Shown: one piece after another, positions 26,350-34,467 of the stretch
Numbering within the stretch: position 1 is the first letter of the stretch
Layout of the letters: the number at the start of each line of letters is the position of its first letter
Source of the DNA: an uncultured Bacteroidales bacterium
GTDB taxonomy: Bacteria > Bacteroidota > Bacteroidia > Bacteroidales > F082
Assembly: GCA_947303085.1 (NCBI GenBank)
Contig: CAMYXP010000002.1
Span: forward strand, 1 to 64,000
Reading direction: 5' to 3'
Length of the DNA stretch: 64,000 bases
Position numbers and translations under genes: made by a program
The notes under the pieces: generated by a model
Told to the model about the DNA's origin: nothing
What the model saw: the letters and a program-made list of their open reading frames with translations, nothing else
Database searches by the model: none

Positions 26350-26459
26350 TTCTTTATTATTAAACAATTAAACAATACAATTCCTTTTCGCTATGCTGCG
26401 ATCTCATCCACTTTAATAAATTTTACGATGCTCTTTTGGTGTTGGTTCATAATCGGGTA

Positions 26460-26509
26460 CAAAGATATAACATTTTTGGCAAATAACTGGATTTTTTGCC
26501 AAAAATGTT
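26460..26509 (-). promoter_or_regulatory. Promoter and operator-like inverted repeat of the small basic protein gene
   Basis: TATCTTTG box on the minus strand (26460-26467). Immediately upstream, AACATTTTTGGCAAA (26469-26483) and TTTGCCAAAAATGTT (26495-26509) form a perfect 15-bp inverted repeat. The 13 bases CAAAGATATAACA are shared with the hicA promoter at 40769. Confidence 0.6.
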
Positions 26510-26570
26510 ACAAATTGTGCGAAGAAACCAGTTCTGCACAACAATAAACATGAGAGTTAAAATTGATTTT

Positions 26571-27809
26571 TTAATTCTTGCTTTCCAAGGCTTCTATTAT
26601 GTTATTTTCATACATTTTCTCGTGTTGGCTGCTGTATCCGCGTTGATTCATCAGGATATTCCCTTCCCTGTCGAGCAAAAGTAAGGTCGGATATCCTTCA
26701 ATTCTATAAAAATCTGAAAAATCACGCTCGGCAAAGAGAACGGTGTATGTTATGCCTCGTTTCGCAAGAAAATCTGCCATTTCGTCTTTCACAGGATCGT
26801 CGATTGGGTCAATGCCAATCATGATGAAACCGTTATCCTTGTATTTCTCATGAAGACTTTGTAAAAATGGCAAAGCCGCACAGCACGGAGCGCATCCTTT
26901 ATAAAAAATATCAAGCATAACAACGTTTCCTTTCAAATCTGCAAGATGAACCAAATCTCCGTTTATTGTCGGCAGTGACCAATCTGGAGCCAGAGAGCCT
27001 TCCGGAAGTGGCTCAGAGGCCTGATACGGTTCATAATCGCTCAAGACAACATCTTCCGGAACAGATTCCAAAGTCAGATTGTTTTCATCAAAGTCTTCAG
27101 TGAATTTCAACAGTTTACATTCTTCATATTGGTACATGGTGTCGTTTTGCTGAACCATGTCGAAAGCCACGGAATATTGCAATGGCAAATAATTATCTTT
27201 GTCAATCCAAATGTTGATTTCATATCTTAATGTTTTTATGCCAAACACTTCTTCATCATCGTCTTCAAGATTATTGGCAAGAATCTTGACAAAATGACAT
27301 GGTTTTTCATCGAGATTGGTTTCAGACAGTTCGTACGAATAATCTTTGTCGAGCAATTTAAAACCATTAACGAGCGGATAGCAGTCTTTTCTGACTATAG
27401 GGGTGTAAAAAGTGCGGTTATGCTTCCCTCCGTTGATTATATCAGACCAAAGTGCGCAAGAAATCACAGTTCCAGCCGTATCGTCATATTGAACGAAATC
27501 ATCGCCAGTGTAAAGATAATTGATTTTACTGAAATATTTGCTCCAAGGATGTTCGTCACATGAAGAAAAATAGACGCCATAAATCGTGTCGTCAGGCATT
27601 TTCTTGAAATCGCAAGTATAGTGAGATATAAGCGTATCTTTATCAGACATGTATTTCATCTTTCTCGACATCTCATAATGTCCGCCAATGATGGACTGGC
27701 ATTTTTTATATGATTTGCCAATCACTTGCCTGGCTGTGGGTTTGCTATTGCAGCTTGCGAAAACTATTGCGATGATTAGTGCCAAAAGTATAGTTAATGG
27801 TTTTTTCAT
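26571..27809 (-). CDS. TlpA-like thioredoxin lipoprotein
   Basis: 412 residues; lipobox IVFASC. Residues 25-270 are an unassigned N-terminal domain (LLDKDYSYELSETNLDEK, LPLQYSVAFDM) of the kind that precedes TlpA domains in Bacteroidota. The C-terminal third is TlpA/Redoxin: SLAPDWSLPTINGDLVHLADLKG, LDIFYKGCAPCCAALPFLQ (CXXC active site CAPC), and EGYPTLLLLDREG (cis-proline). It probably reduces disulfides or substrates in the periplasm. Divergent from a membrane-anchored HTH regulator, sharing a control region with 11-bp repeats. Confidence 0.82.
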   Translation of the reverse strand: MKKPLTILLALIIAIVFASCNSKPTARQVIGKSYKKCQSIIGGHYEMSRKMKYMSDKDTLISHYTCDFKKMPDDTIYGVYFSSCDEHPWSKYFSKINYLYTGDDFVQYDDTAGTVISCALWSDIINGGKHNRTFYTPIVRKDCYPLVNGFKLLDKDYSYELSETNLDEKPCHFVKILANNLEDDDEEVFGIKTLRYEINIWIDKDNYLPLQYSVAFDMVQQNDTMYQYEECKLLKFTEDFDENNLTLESVPEDVVLSDYEPYQASEPLPEGSLAPDWSLPTINGDLVHLADLKGNVVMLDIFYKGCAPCCAALPFLQSLHEKYKDNGFIMIGIDPIDDPVKDEMADFLAKRGITYTVLFAERDFSDFYRIEGYPTLLLLDREGNILMNQRGYSSQHEKMYENNIIEALESKN

Positions 27810-27851
27810 TTTAATTGGATAATCTGATCGTTATTTGATGAATTTTTTTTG

Positions 27852-27859
27852 CAAAAATA
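27852..27859 (-). promoter_or_regulatory. -7 box of the TlpA-like lipoprotein gene
   Basis: TATTTTTG followed by C on the minus strand; leader of about 38 nt. Confidence 0.6.
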
Positions 27860-27890
27860 TGTAAAAATCTCTTTAAATAAAGATAAATGG

Positions 27891-27934
27891 CTGGAATATC
27901 ACTGGAATTATATTGGAAATTTATTGGATTTATA
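27891..27934. promoter_or_regulatory. Four 11-bp direct repeats between divergent promoters
   Basis: CTGGAATATCA, CTGGAATTATA, TTGGAAATTTA, TTGGATTTATA follow without gaps. The 11-bp period places each TGGA on the same face of the helix. The array ends near the -33 position of the plus promoter and starts about 32 bp upstream of the minus -7 box, so it could serve both genes. Confidence 0.7.
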
Positions 27935-27955
27935 TTTTTGACTTAGATTATGTAG

Positions 27956-27963
27956 TATTTTTG
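27956..27963 (+). promoter_or_regulatory. -7 box of the HTH regulator gene
   Basis: TATTTTTG followed by C; 13 bp before the ATG at 27977. Confidence 0.6.
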
Positions 27964-27976
27964 CAAAAAAATTGAT

Positions 27977-28555
27977 ATGAACGACACTATCAAACCAGCT
28001 ATTGTTTTTCATTTACAGGAACCGATTGAGAGTATTACTGCTACAAGAGACACTGTAACAGGAACCTTTTATTATCAAATACAAATTGAAGAGCCAAAAA
28101 GTCCTACAACACAAAAATTACTGGTTAATGGAATAATTGCGCTTGTTATTATTTTGTGCCTGTGGCTTTTTACACGAAAGAGATATTCAAAGAAAGCCTC
28201 GTCTTATAATCAGTTTAAGCAAACCGACATTTACAAGCTGATGCGCGAAAAAGGTTATTATTCGGCACACAAAAAGCCTGTTTTTGAAGCTATTAACGAG
28301 CAGGAAACCAATGAGTTAAGCGAGACGGTTTTACAAATTTTCGCTTCATTTTCCGATTTCTTGAAGAAGTCTGATTTGAATGAGAAAGATCTGCAGTTCT
28401 GCTGTCTGGTGAAATCTCGATTAACGACATTGGAATTGTCGGAGATATATTGCGTTTCTCAAAGCGCCATCTTCAAAAGGAAGCAGAAAATAAAGGAATT
28501 GCTTGGTTTCAAGTCCGACAAAAGGACTTTGGATGCGATATTTGAGGGGTTTTAA
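27977..28555 (+). CDS. Membrane-anchored HTH transcriptional regulator
   Basis: 192 residues. A short N-terminal, probably periplasmic, part (1-48), one membrane segment (about 49-66, LLVNGIIALVIILCLWLF), then a cytoplasmic domain ending in a helix-turn-helix: DLQFCCLVKSRLTTLELSEIYCVSQSAIFKRKQKIKELLGF. The same C-terminal pattern occurs in Bacteroidales regulators beside TlpA-like or six-bladed propeller lipoproteins. It probably senses an envelope condition and controls the divergent lipoprotein gene through the 11-bp repeats. Its stop codon overlaps that of the convergent gene (TTAA). Confidence 0.72.
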   Translation: MNDTIKPAIVFHLQEPIESITATRDTVTGTFYYQIQIEEPKSPTTQKLLVNGIIALVIILCLWLFTRKRYSKKASSYNQFKQTDIYKLMREKGYYSAHKKPVFEAINEQETNELSETVLQIFASFSDFLKKSDLNEKDLQFCCLVKSRLTTLELSEIYCVSQSAIFKRKQKIKELLGFKSDKRTLDAIFEGF

Positions 28556-29721
28556 TGAATTATCTCAATTTCAAATTGATTCCAATCTTTTGTGTTATTC
28601 AATAATTCGTTGTAGTGGCAGATGTTTTTGGCGGTGATTTTTTCGCCGTTGACAGAGGTGATGATATCGCCGAATTGCAGCGTGTTTTTATCATCAACGA
28701 CGCGGCTGACAATCATTAGACCGTCGTTTGTAGCGAGAACTCTGTATGGTTGATCTATATTAAACTTGTCTTCTTCAACATCACGAGGTTTATAATACAT
28801 TACGTTATTTACATGATCATAGAACCAGTCGAATCGTTGGATAAACTGCATGCCCATGTTACCAACCACAATATCAGAAAGATACATAACCGTTGCTTTG
28901 AAATCTTCGTCACCGAGAGTAACTGTCTCATCTGGTCTTACAATCATCTCGCCAGCCTCTGCTATTCCTGATGTGGCAACGCCAAATGCTCCTTCCAGAA
29001 TTATATCGCCATCACGCTTTTGTACTTTTTTGCCTTTGTTTTGTAATAGGATGTATTTATTGTTGCCTGTGTCGAAAAGGCATTTGTATTCCACCCCTCC
29101 AATAATCGGATAGACATATAAAACGTTTTGCTTCCATGTATAGTCACATTTCATTGGTTTGTAACCGTTCAAATTAAATGATGTATCATCATGGTAATTG
29201 TAATATGTTATTTTCTGATCCGTAAAGCTTAAACTCATTTTTGAGTTCAAGAATTGGAAGGCGAAAATGGCATCGTTGCCAAGTACGGGATAATCGGATA
29301 TTGCATTTCCGCAAGGGTTGTCGTAATTTACGCAAATGTCGAGTTTTAATGTATTATGGAAATAATAGAATTGAACGTTGACGGTGTCCATTTTTGCATA
29401 GACTATGGATTTTTTATGCGCACTTTGTAATTTCAACTTAGAGTAGTCGTTGGTTTTTTCCGAAATATTATGGAAATATGTCAAACCTTGACTGTCGCCA
29501 GTGTCCAGCAAAACAGTATCTGGTTCGCCGTTGATTGTTGCTTGAGCCAACATCCTATTATTTTTTACCACGAAATTTATAGGTTCGTTATTGCTTATGG
29601 AGCTTGTATAAGTGCTTTTAACCTTTTTAAAGTTTCTCAATTGGAATGACAAAGCGCCACAACTTGACAATAATGTTGATACTATCAATGCTACTGTTAT
29701 GATTATCAGATATTTTTTCAT
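28552..29721 (-). CDS. Lipoprotein with retropepsin-like aspartyl protease and PDZ domains
   Basis: 389 residues from ATG at 29721; the open frame extends to 29778, but the -7 box at 29750-29757 lies inside it. Lipobox TLLSSC. Two aspartic triads, VLLDTGDSQGLTYF and CLFDTGNNKYILLQ, fit a two-lobed retropepsin-like fold, with AFQFLNSKMSLSF and FIQRFDWFYDHVNNVMYY as the usual hydrophobic strands. Residues about 310-389 form a PDZ domain (RVVDDKNTLQFGDIITSVNGEKI). Likely a periplasmic or surface protease; substrates unknown. Confidence 0.75.
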   Translation of the reverse strand: MKKYLIIITVALIVSTLLSSCGALSFQLRNFKKVKSTYTSSISNNEPINFVVKNNRMLAQATINGEPDTVLLDTGDSQGLTYFHNISEKTNDYSKLKLQSAHKKSIVYAKMDTVNVQFYYFHNTLKLDICVNYDNPCGNAISDYPVLGNDAIFAFQFLNSKMSLSFTDQKITYYNYHDDTSFNLNGYKPMKCDYTWKQNVLYVYPIIGGVEYKCLFDTGNNKYILLQNKGKKVQKRDGDIILEGAFGVATSGIAEAGEMIVRPDETVTLGDEDFKATVMYLSDIVVGNMGMQFIQRFDWFYDHVNNVMYYKPRDVEEDKFNIDQPYRVLATNDGLMIVSRVVDDKNTLQFGDIITSVNGEKITAKNICHYNELLNNTKDWNQFEIEIIH

Positions 29722-29749
29722 AATGTTGAATGTTTTTACATGGATTTTG

Positions 29750-29757
29750 CAAAAATA
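29750..29757 (-). promoter_or_regulatory. -7 box of the aspartyl-protease lipoprotein gene
   Basis: TATTTTTG followed by C on the minus strand, 28 bp before the chosen ATG. Confidence 0.6.
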
Positions 29758-29833
29758 GAAAAAACTCTTGATTGTCAATATTTTTTATTTGTGAAAAATT
29801 GCTGTGTGGATGGATAATCAATTATCGGAAGAA

Positions 29834-30037
29834 CCGTCGTGCCGGAGGCACGAAACATTAATAGCCCCAGGCAACGCCTGGGGTTTAATGGTGGTTTATG
29901 TTATGATTTTATTATATAAAAAAAACGGTGAGGCGCGCCGTTCCGGCTCGCCTCACCTTATAAAAACAAATATTTATTTTTCACATTTTACCCCAGGCGT
30001 TGCCTGGGGCTAGTAGAATAGTGTGCCTTCAGCACAC
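29834..30037. repeat. MITE/REP-like element with ~46-bp inverted ends
   Basis: Left end: hairpin CGTGCC-GGA-GGCACG (29838-29852), then hairpin CCCCAGGC-AAC-GCCTGGGG (29865-29883). Right end: the same two hairpins in mirror order, CCCCAGGC-GTT-GCCTGGGG (29991-30009) and GTGTGC-CTTCA-GCACAC (30021-30037). Arms match imperfectly over about 46 bp. The AT-rich middle holds a minus-strand terminator. No gene is seen in 29758-30040. Confidence 0.75.
29921..29957 (-). terminator. Intrinsic terminator inside the MITE-like element
   Basis: On the minus strand GGTGAGGCG (from 29957) pairs with CGCCTCACC (to 29927), followed by G and a run of eight T. It would end the 32743-30041 operon, about 85 bp after the permease stop. 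Confidence 0.85.
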
Positions 30038-30040
30038 TTT

Positions 30041-31099
30041 TTATTTAATTCTCACCCTTGGATCCAAAATTCCGTAAATAATATCAACCACAATGTTAAT
30101 GATAATCAGCATCACTCCTATTAATAACACCGCGCCCATTACGACGGGGAAGTCGAATTTGTCGAGCGCATCGACGATGACAACGCCGATTCCTTTCCAG
30201 TCGAAGACATATTCCACGAAAACGGCGCCTGCGAGAAGGCTTGCAAACCATCCGGAAACGGCAGTAACCACTGGCGTAAGAGCGTTTCTCAGGGCATGAA
30301 CGCCGATGACACGCCATTTCTTCAAGCCTTTGGCCTTAGCGGTGCGGATATAATCCATTGACATCACCTCGAGCAAGGTGGTTCTGGTTAATTCTGTTAT
30401 GACTGCCAACGGACGCAAACCAAGCGTCAACGCAGGCAAAATGAGGTTTTTCAGGTCGAGATAGGCTCCATTGCCATAATCGTCAACGGAGAAAAGGCTC
30501 CCGGTCATGCTGAGACCAGTATATGCCTCCAAAACGAAACCGAAAAGCCAGGCGATGAGGATTGCGGCAAAAAACGACGGCAGTGACATCCCTATCGTGG
30601 TGATAAACAACGTCAAACGGTTCAGGAAATCGCTGTTCACAATGGCTGTCAGCACACCAAGCAACACTCCTATCACAAAGGCAAAGAGTATCGACACAAA
30701 AGCGAGTATCAAAGTATTTGGGAAAGCCTCGGAAAGTATCGTTCCCACTGGCCTTTTGCTCTGATATGAATAGCGCAGATACGGCGTTTTGAAGATGATC
30801 TTCGTGCTGCCGACAGTTGCAATTCGGGCATAAGGCTCGTATTTCGATAAATCTTTGTTTTCGTCGTAAAACGAGATGAAAGAGAGGTCGTTGAGGTAGT
30901 CAACGTATTGTTTTCCAATGCTTTGGTCGAGACCGAGCTCATGACGGATAGCTTGCACGTCTTTCTCGTCAGCACGCTGGCCGAGCATCATGCGCACTGG
31001 GTCGCCTGGAACTATCGTGAAGAGAAAAAACACCAGCGTCGCCACGCCCCAGAGGACGAGGATGCCGTAAAGTATCTTTCTCACAATGTACGCAAACAT
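30041..31099 (-). CDS. ABC transporter permease (DppB/OppB type)
   Basis: 352 residues. First membrane segment MFAYIVRKILYGILVLWGVATLVFFLF with VPGDPVRMMLG right after it is the hallmark of DppB/OppB permeases; the EAA loop reads SMDYIRTAKAKGLKKWRVIGVHALRNALTPVV. About six membrane segments. A roughly 60-residue insertion (FISFYDENKDLSKYEPYAR) follows the first segment. Peptide or nickel importers need a DppC partner, ATPases and a binding protein; none is present here. It is instead the last gene of an operon with DoxX-like and DUF1599 genes (gap 1 bp). Confidence 0.92.
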   Translation of the reverse strand: MFAYIVRKILYGILVLWGVATLVFFLFTIVPGDPVRMMLGQRADEKDVQAIRHELGLDQSIGKQYVDYLNDLSFISFYDENKDLSKYEPYARIATVGSTKIIFKTPYLRYSYQSKRPVGTILSEAFPNTLILAFVSILFAFVIGVLLGVLTAIVNSDFLNRLTLFITTIGMSLPSFFAAILIAWLFGFVLEAYTGLSMTGSLFSVDDYGNGAYLDLKNLILPALTLGLRPLAVITELTRTTLLEVMSMDYIRTAKAKGLKKWRVIGVHALRNALTPVVTAVSGWFASLLAGAVFVEYVFDWKGIGVVIVDALDKFDFPVVMGAVLLIGVMLIIINIVVDIIYGILDPRVRIK

Positions 31100-31100
31100 A

Positions 31101-32192
31101 TTATTTCACAAGCGGAAAATCTATTTTCGACCACTTATTTTTAATGATTCCGTTATCAATCAGCATCAAACCCGGATTCGAGCGCACCATGGTCTTCAGC
31201 TCAAGTTCGTCGCCATAATAAACGTCGTTGAAAATCAGGTATTCTTCGTTCAGTTTCTCAACATATTCAGGCGATGCAGCTGTCAGCCAAATATAGTCAA
31301 ATCCTTGATTATAAGCTACTTCCGTCATCTTAATGCAGTTCTCGAAATCACGTTCGGTCATTTCTTCGAGATATGGAGCCACGAAGACGTACAAGTTTTC
31401 CGAATCGAACAAAATATGCGTCACATCCTCTCCTTCTTCGTCTAAAATGGTGAATCCAAGTGCGTTGGAACCGCCTTCAGAACGTTGCGACACGAAGGTC
31501 CACTGGCTCATCCAAACGCTGTCGTTCCAAGGGTAGTTGGGCGACTCAAACTCTTGAGTCTCACCGGTTTCGTTGTTCTCGTACGTCACAAAAATCTTAC
31601 CCGCGTCGTAGCCGTGAGGGTTCAGCTCCTTCCCCACTTTCCAGTCGGTGAAGTCGACAATAGGCAGATGTCGGATGTTGTAACCTTCAAACCAAACAAA
31701 AGCACTCATGAAAATGATTGCAACAATCCATTGACCACCAAGCGTTAATCGATTGTTTTTCAGCGACTTATTGTTAATAACGACAGGCAGCAGCACTGCG
31801 TCGATGACTATGTTTTTCCAGAAAGTCTGCCAGTTGGTGAGTTTTATCGCCGTGCCGAAGCAGCCGCAATCTGGAACGAGGTCGTACATGGCATCGAAGA
31901 ACGTGGTGGCGGTGAAAAACAGCATGAGGATGGTCGCGCCGAGCGTAGCGAGGCGCGGTAAGACGTTGGTTAACAAGCAGATACCAACAATAAACTCCGC
32001 CAAAATCATCATCACAGCAAGCACCAAAGCAGCGTCGTTCATCCACTCGATGCCGTAAGCGGCGAAGTAATCGAGCATCTTGTACTTCGTGCCAAGCGGA
32101 TCAACGCCCTTCGTGAAACTGCTGAAAATAAACAGCAATCCAACGAGTATCCTGCATACCGCTACAACCGTTTTCTTTGCCGAACAAGCCAT
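31101..32192 (-). CDS. DoxX-family membrane protein with thioredoxin-like C terminus (BT_3928 type)
   Basis: 363 residues. The N-terminal half has four DoxX/MauE-type membrane segments (VCRILVGLLFIFSSFTKGVDPLGT, MNDAALVLAVMMILAEFIVG, LATLGATILMLFFTATTF, IVAIIFMSAFVWF) with a VPDCGCFG cysteine pair in a loop. The C-terminal soluble part (about 190-363) is like a thioredoxin fold in layout (IWLTAASPEYVEKLNEEY, NPGLMLIDNGIIKNKW) without CXXC. Found in Bacteroides beside DUF1599 and tpiA. Role possibly in envelope redox; not established. Start overlaps the DUF1599 stop by 1 bp. Confidence 0.82.
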   Translation of the reverse strand: MACSAKKTVVAVCRILVGLLFIFSSFTKGVDPLGTKYKMLDYFAAYGIEWMNDAALVLAVMMILAEFIVGICLLTNVLPRLATLGATILMLFFTATTFFDAMYDLVPDCGCFGTAIKLTNWQTFWKNIVIDAVLLPVVINNKSLKNNRLTLGGQWIVAIIFMSAFVWFEGYNIRHLPIVDFTDWKVGKELNPHGYDAGKIFVTYENNETGETQEFESPNYPWNDSVWMSQWTFVSQRSEGGSNALGFTILDEEGEDVTHILFDSENLYVFVAPYLEEMTERDFENCIKMTEVAYNQGFDYIWLTAASPEYVEKLNEEYLIFNDVYYGDELELKTMVRSNPGLMLIDNGIIKNKWSKIDFPLVK

Positions 32193-32743
32193 TAGTTTCC
32201 CTTGCCTTCGTTAATCAAAATCATGCAGAAAACAGCATAATTGATCATGTCGTAATAATTCGCGTCGAGACCTTCCGAAATCAAAGTCTTGCCGTTGTTA
32301 TCCTCTATCTCCTTGACTCTCAATATCTTCATCAGAATCAAATCGGTCATCGATGAAACTCTCATGCTACGCCAAGCCTCATCGTAATCGTGGTTTTTCT
32401 TCGACATCAGGTCGAATGCCTCATCGAGAACTTTTTTATAAAGCTCAGATGCTTTTTCAAAGTCCAAATCAGGCTGCTCTACCACGCCAAGCTGCAACTG
32501 GATTATCGCCATTGCCGAATAGTTGATGATGCCGATGAATTCCGGCTCAATGCCTTCATTTACAAGGTGTTCCTTCTTTCTCTGCAGGCTGCGGATTCGA
32601 TTCGCCTTGATGAAAATCTGGTCAGTGAGCGACTCGGTGCGCATAATTCGCCACGCTGCACCGTAATCCTGCATCTTTTTGTCGAAAATATCGCGGCATT
32701 GCGCCACCACTTGCTGATATTCTGTTGCTGTATCTCTTTTCAT
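32192..32743 (-). CDS. DUF1599 domain protein
   Basis: 183 residues made of two similar halves: CRDIFDKKMQDYGAAWRIMRTESLTDQIFIKANRI and YKKVLDEAFDLMSKKNHDYDEAWRSMRVSSMTDLILMKILRV. This tandem DUF1599 repeat is conserved in Bacteroidota, usually next to the DoxX-like gene, as here. Biochemical function unknown to me; the acidic and histidine pattern resembles all-alpha nucleotide pyrophosphohydrolases, which is inference. First gene of an operon with the DoxX-like protein and the ABC permease; divergent from folP. Confidence 0.88.
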   Translation of the reverse strand: MKRDTATEYQQVVAQCRDIFDKKMQDYGAAWRIMRTESLTDQIFIKANRIRSLQRKKEHLVNEGIEPEFIGIINYSAMAIIQLQLGVVEQPDLDFEKASELYKKVLDEAFDLMSKKNHDYDEAWRSMRVSSMTDLILMKILRVKEIEDNNGKTLISEGLDANYYDMINYAVFCMILINEGKGN

Positions 32744-32757
32744 TGAAAAATTTTTAA

Positions 32758-32765
32758 TAATTTTG
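32758..32765 (+). promoter_or_regulatory. -7 box of folP
   Basis: TAATTTTG followed by C, 23 bp before the folP ATG. Confidence 0.6.
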
Positions 32766-32788
32766 CGATTGTAAAATTACACATTTTT

Positions 32789-33619
32789 ATGTTACAAATA
32801 ACGAGTAGAGGACAAATTTTTTCGTGGAACCGTCCCGTGGTGATGGGAATCATGAACGTGACACCCGATTCTTTCTTCGATGGCGGTAAGTATCAAGGAC
32901 TTACAGCTGTAATTGAACATTGTAAAAAGATGGTCAGCGAGGGTGCCGACATCCTCGATTTGGGGGCCTTTTCCACCCGACCGGGCAGTGAACGTATCTC
33001 CGACAAAGAGGAAATCGAGCGCATAATTCCGGCTTTAAAAGCCATCAGGAAAGAGTTTCCGAACATCCCGATTTCCATCGACACATTCCGTCAAAGCGTT
33101 GCTGCTCAATGTATTGCAGAAGGCGCAGATATCATCAACGACATCTCTGGCGGACTCTTCGACGAGAAGATGATTCCGTATATCGGCAAAAATCATATCC
33201 CTTACATTTTGATGCACATCACTGGCACTCTCGAAGGAATGCATCATGAAGAGATTATCAGCGAAGATGTTCACAATAAAGTTCGTCAATTCCTTGAGAA
33301 TCAAATAAATAAACTTTTGGAATACGGTGAGCAACAGATTATTTTAGACCCAGGAATTGGGTTTAACAAGACTATCGAATGCAACTTCGCTTTGCTTCGC
33401 GACCTCGACCAGTATCGCGTCAATGGTTTGCCAATTTTAATTGGAATCTCCCGTAAATCTTTGATTTATAAAACTTTAGGTTTTACACCACAAGAAGCAT
33501 TGAATGGAACAACAGTATTGAATACCATCGCTTTACTGAACGGTGCCGACATTTTAAGAGTTCATGATGTGAAAGAGGCTGTAGAAGCAGTGAAGTTGGT
33601 CGCAATGACGAAAAAATAA
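32789..33619 (+). CDS. folP: Dihydropteroate synthase
   Basis: 276 residues, full length. It condenses 4-aminobenzoate with hydroxymethyl-dihydropterin diphosphate in folate synthesis and is the sulfonamide target. Signatures: VMGIMNVTPDSFFDGGKY, GADILDLGAFSTRPGS, PISIDTFRQSVA, DIINDISGG, ILDPGIGFNKT and GISRKSLI (pterin-binding Lys/Arg region). Followed 47 bp later by dacA, as in Bacteroides and several other phyla (folP-dacA synteny). Confidence 0.97.
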   Translation: MLQITSRGQIFSWNRPVVMGIMNVTPDSFFDGGKYQGLTAVIEHCKKMVSEGADILDLGAFSTRPGSERISDKEEIERIIPALKAIRKEFPNIPISIDTFRQSVAAQCIAEGADIINDISGGLFDEKMIPYIGKNHIPYILMHITGTLEGMHHEEIISEDVHNKVRQFLENQINKLLEYGEQQIILDPGIGFNKTIECNFALLRDLDQYRVNGLPILIGISRKSLIYKTLGFTPQEALNGTTVLNTIALLNGADILRVHDVKEAVEAVKLVAMTKK

Positions 33620-33640
33620 TTGACAATTAAAAAATATTTG

Positions 33641-33648
33641 TATTTTTG
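33641..33648 (+). promoter_or_regulatory. -7 box of dacA
   Basis: TATTTTTG, 18 bp before the ATG at 33667, with TTG at 33620-33622 as a possible -33 element. Confidence 0.55.
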
Positions 33649-33666
33649 TGAGTTAATTCAAACGTT

Positions 33667-34467
33667 ATGGTTAACTTGATGATAAGCGCTTTCATTCAGA
33701 TTCGTTTTTTGGACATTCTGGATATCTTTTTGGTGGGATTGCTGCTGTATTTCCTGTATACACTGGTGAAAGGAAGCACGGCGATCAACATCTTCATCGG
33801 CATCGTGGCGGTGATAATCGGCCTCAAAATCGTGACTTTGCTGCACATGGAGCTCCTCACCTACATACTCGGAGCCTTCGTCAACGTCGGTTTCATCGCA
33901 CTGATTATCATCTTCCAACCTGAAATCCGCCGGTTCCTGTTAAGCATCGGAACATCCAAGTTTGCCATAGGTTTCCGTAAGTTTTTCGCACGTTTCGGAG
34001 TGAAATACAAAGAAGCTGACGACACCGACCTCGACCCAATATGCGAAGCCTGCATCTCAATGAGCAACGATAAGGTCGGCGCTTTGATTCTTCTCACGCA
34101 AGAGAATGATTTACAAGACATTATCGACACTGGAGTGGTTATCGACGCTGTCATCAGTAAACCTTTAATCGAGAATATTTTCTTTAAAAACAGTCCGCTC
34201 CACGACGGCGCTATGGTTATATCGAACAATAAAATCGTGGCAGCCCGTTGTATCCTCCCTATCACACAACAGACAAGATTACCAGGCAGTTACGGTCTAC
34301 GTCACCGTGCAGGAATTGGTGTTTCAGAAACCCACGACTGCATCGTTTTGGTAGTCTCTGAAGAAACCGGCAGCATCCGCATCGTCTTCGACGGTAAAGT
34401 CACCGACGTGAAGCCTAGCGAGATGAAAGCGAAAATCAAAGAGATTCAAGGGAGGAAGAAGCTTTAG
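33667..34467 (+). CDS. dacA: Diadenylate cyclase (c-di-AMP synthase, CdaA type)
   Basis: 266 residues. Two to three N-terminal membrane segments (about 15-33, 40-57, 64-84) precede the DAC domain with both signatures: LHDGAMVISNNKI (DGA) and GLRHRAGIGVSE (RHR). It makes cyclic di-AMP from two ATP at the membrane, a signal for osmotic and cell-wall balance. The gene ends GCTTTAG and a 7-bp repeat array continues in register from that stop codon to the convergent lipoprotein gene. Confidence 0.96.
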   Translation: MVNLMISAFIQIRFLDILDIFLVGLLLYFLYTLVKGSTAINIFIGIVAVIIGLKIVTLLHMELLTYILGAFVNVGFIALIIIFQPEIRRFLLSIGTSKFAIGFRKFFARFGVKYKEADDTDLDPICEACISMSNDKVGALILLTQENDLQDIIDTGVVIDAVISKPLIENIFFKNSPLHDGAMVISNNKIVAARCILPITQQTRLPGSYGLRHRAGIGVSETHDCIVLVVSEETGSIRIVFDGKVTDVKPSEMKAKIKEIQGRKKL

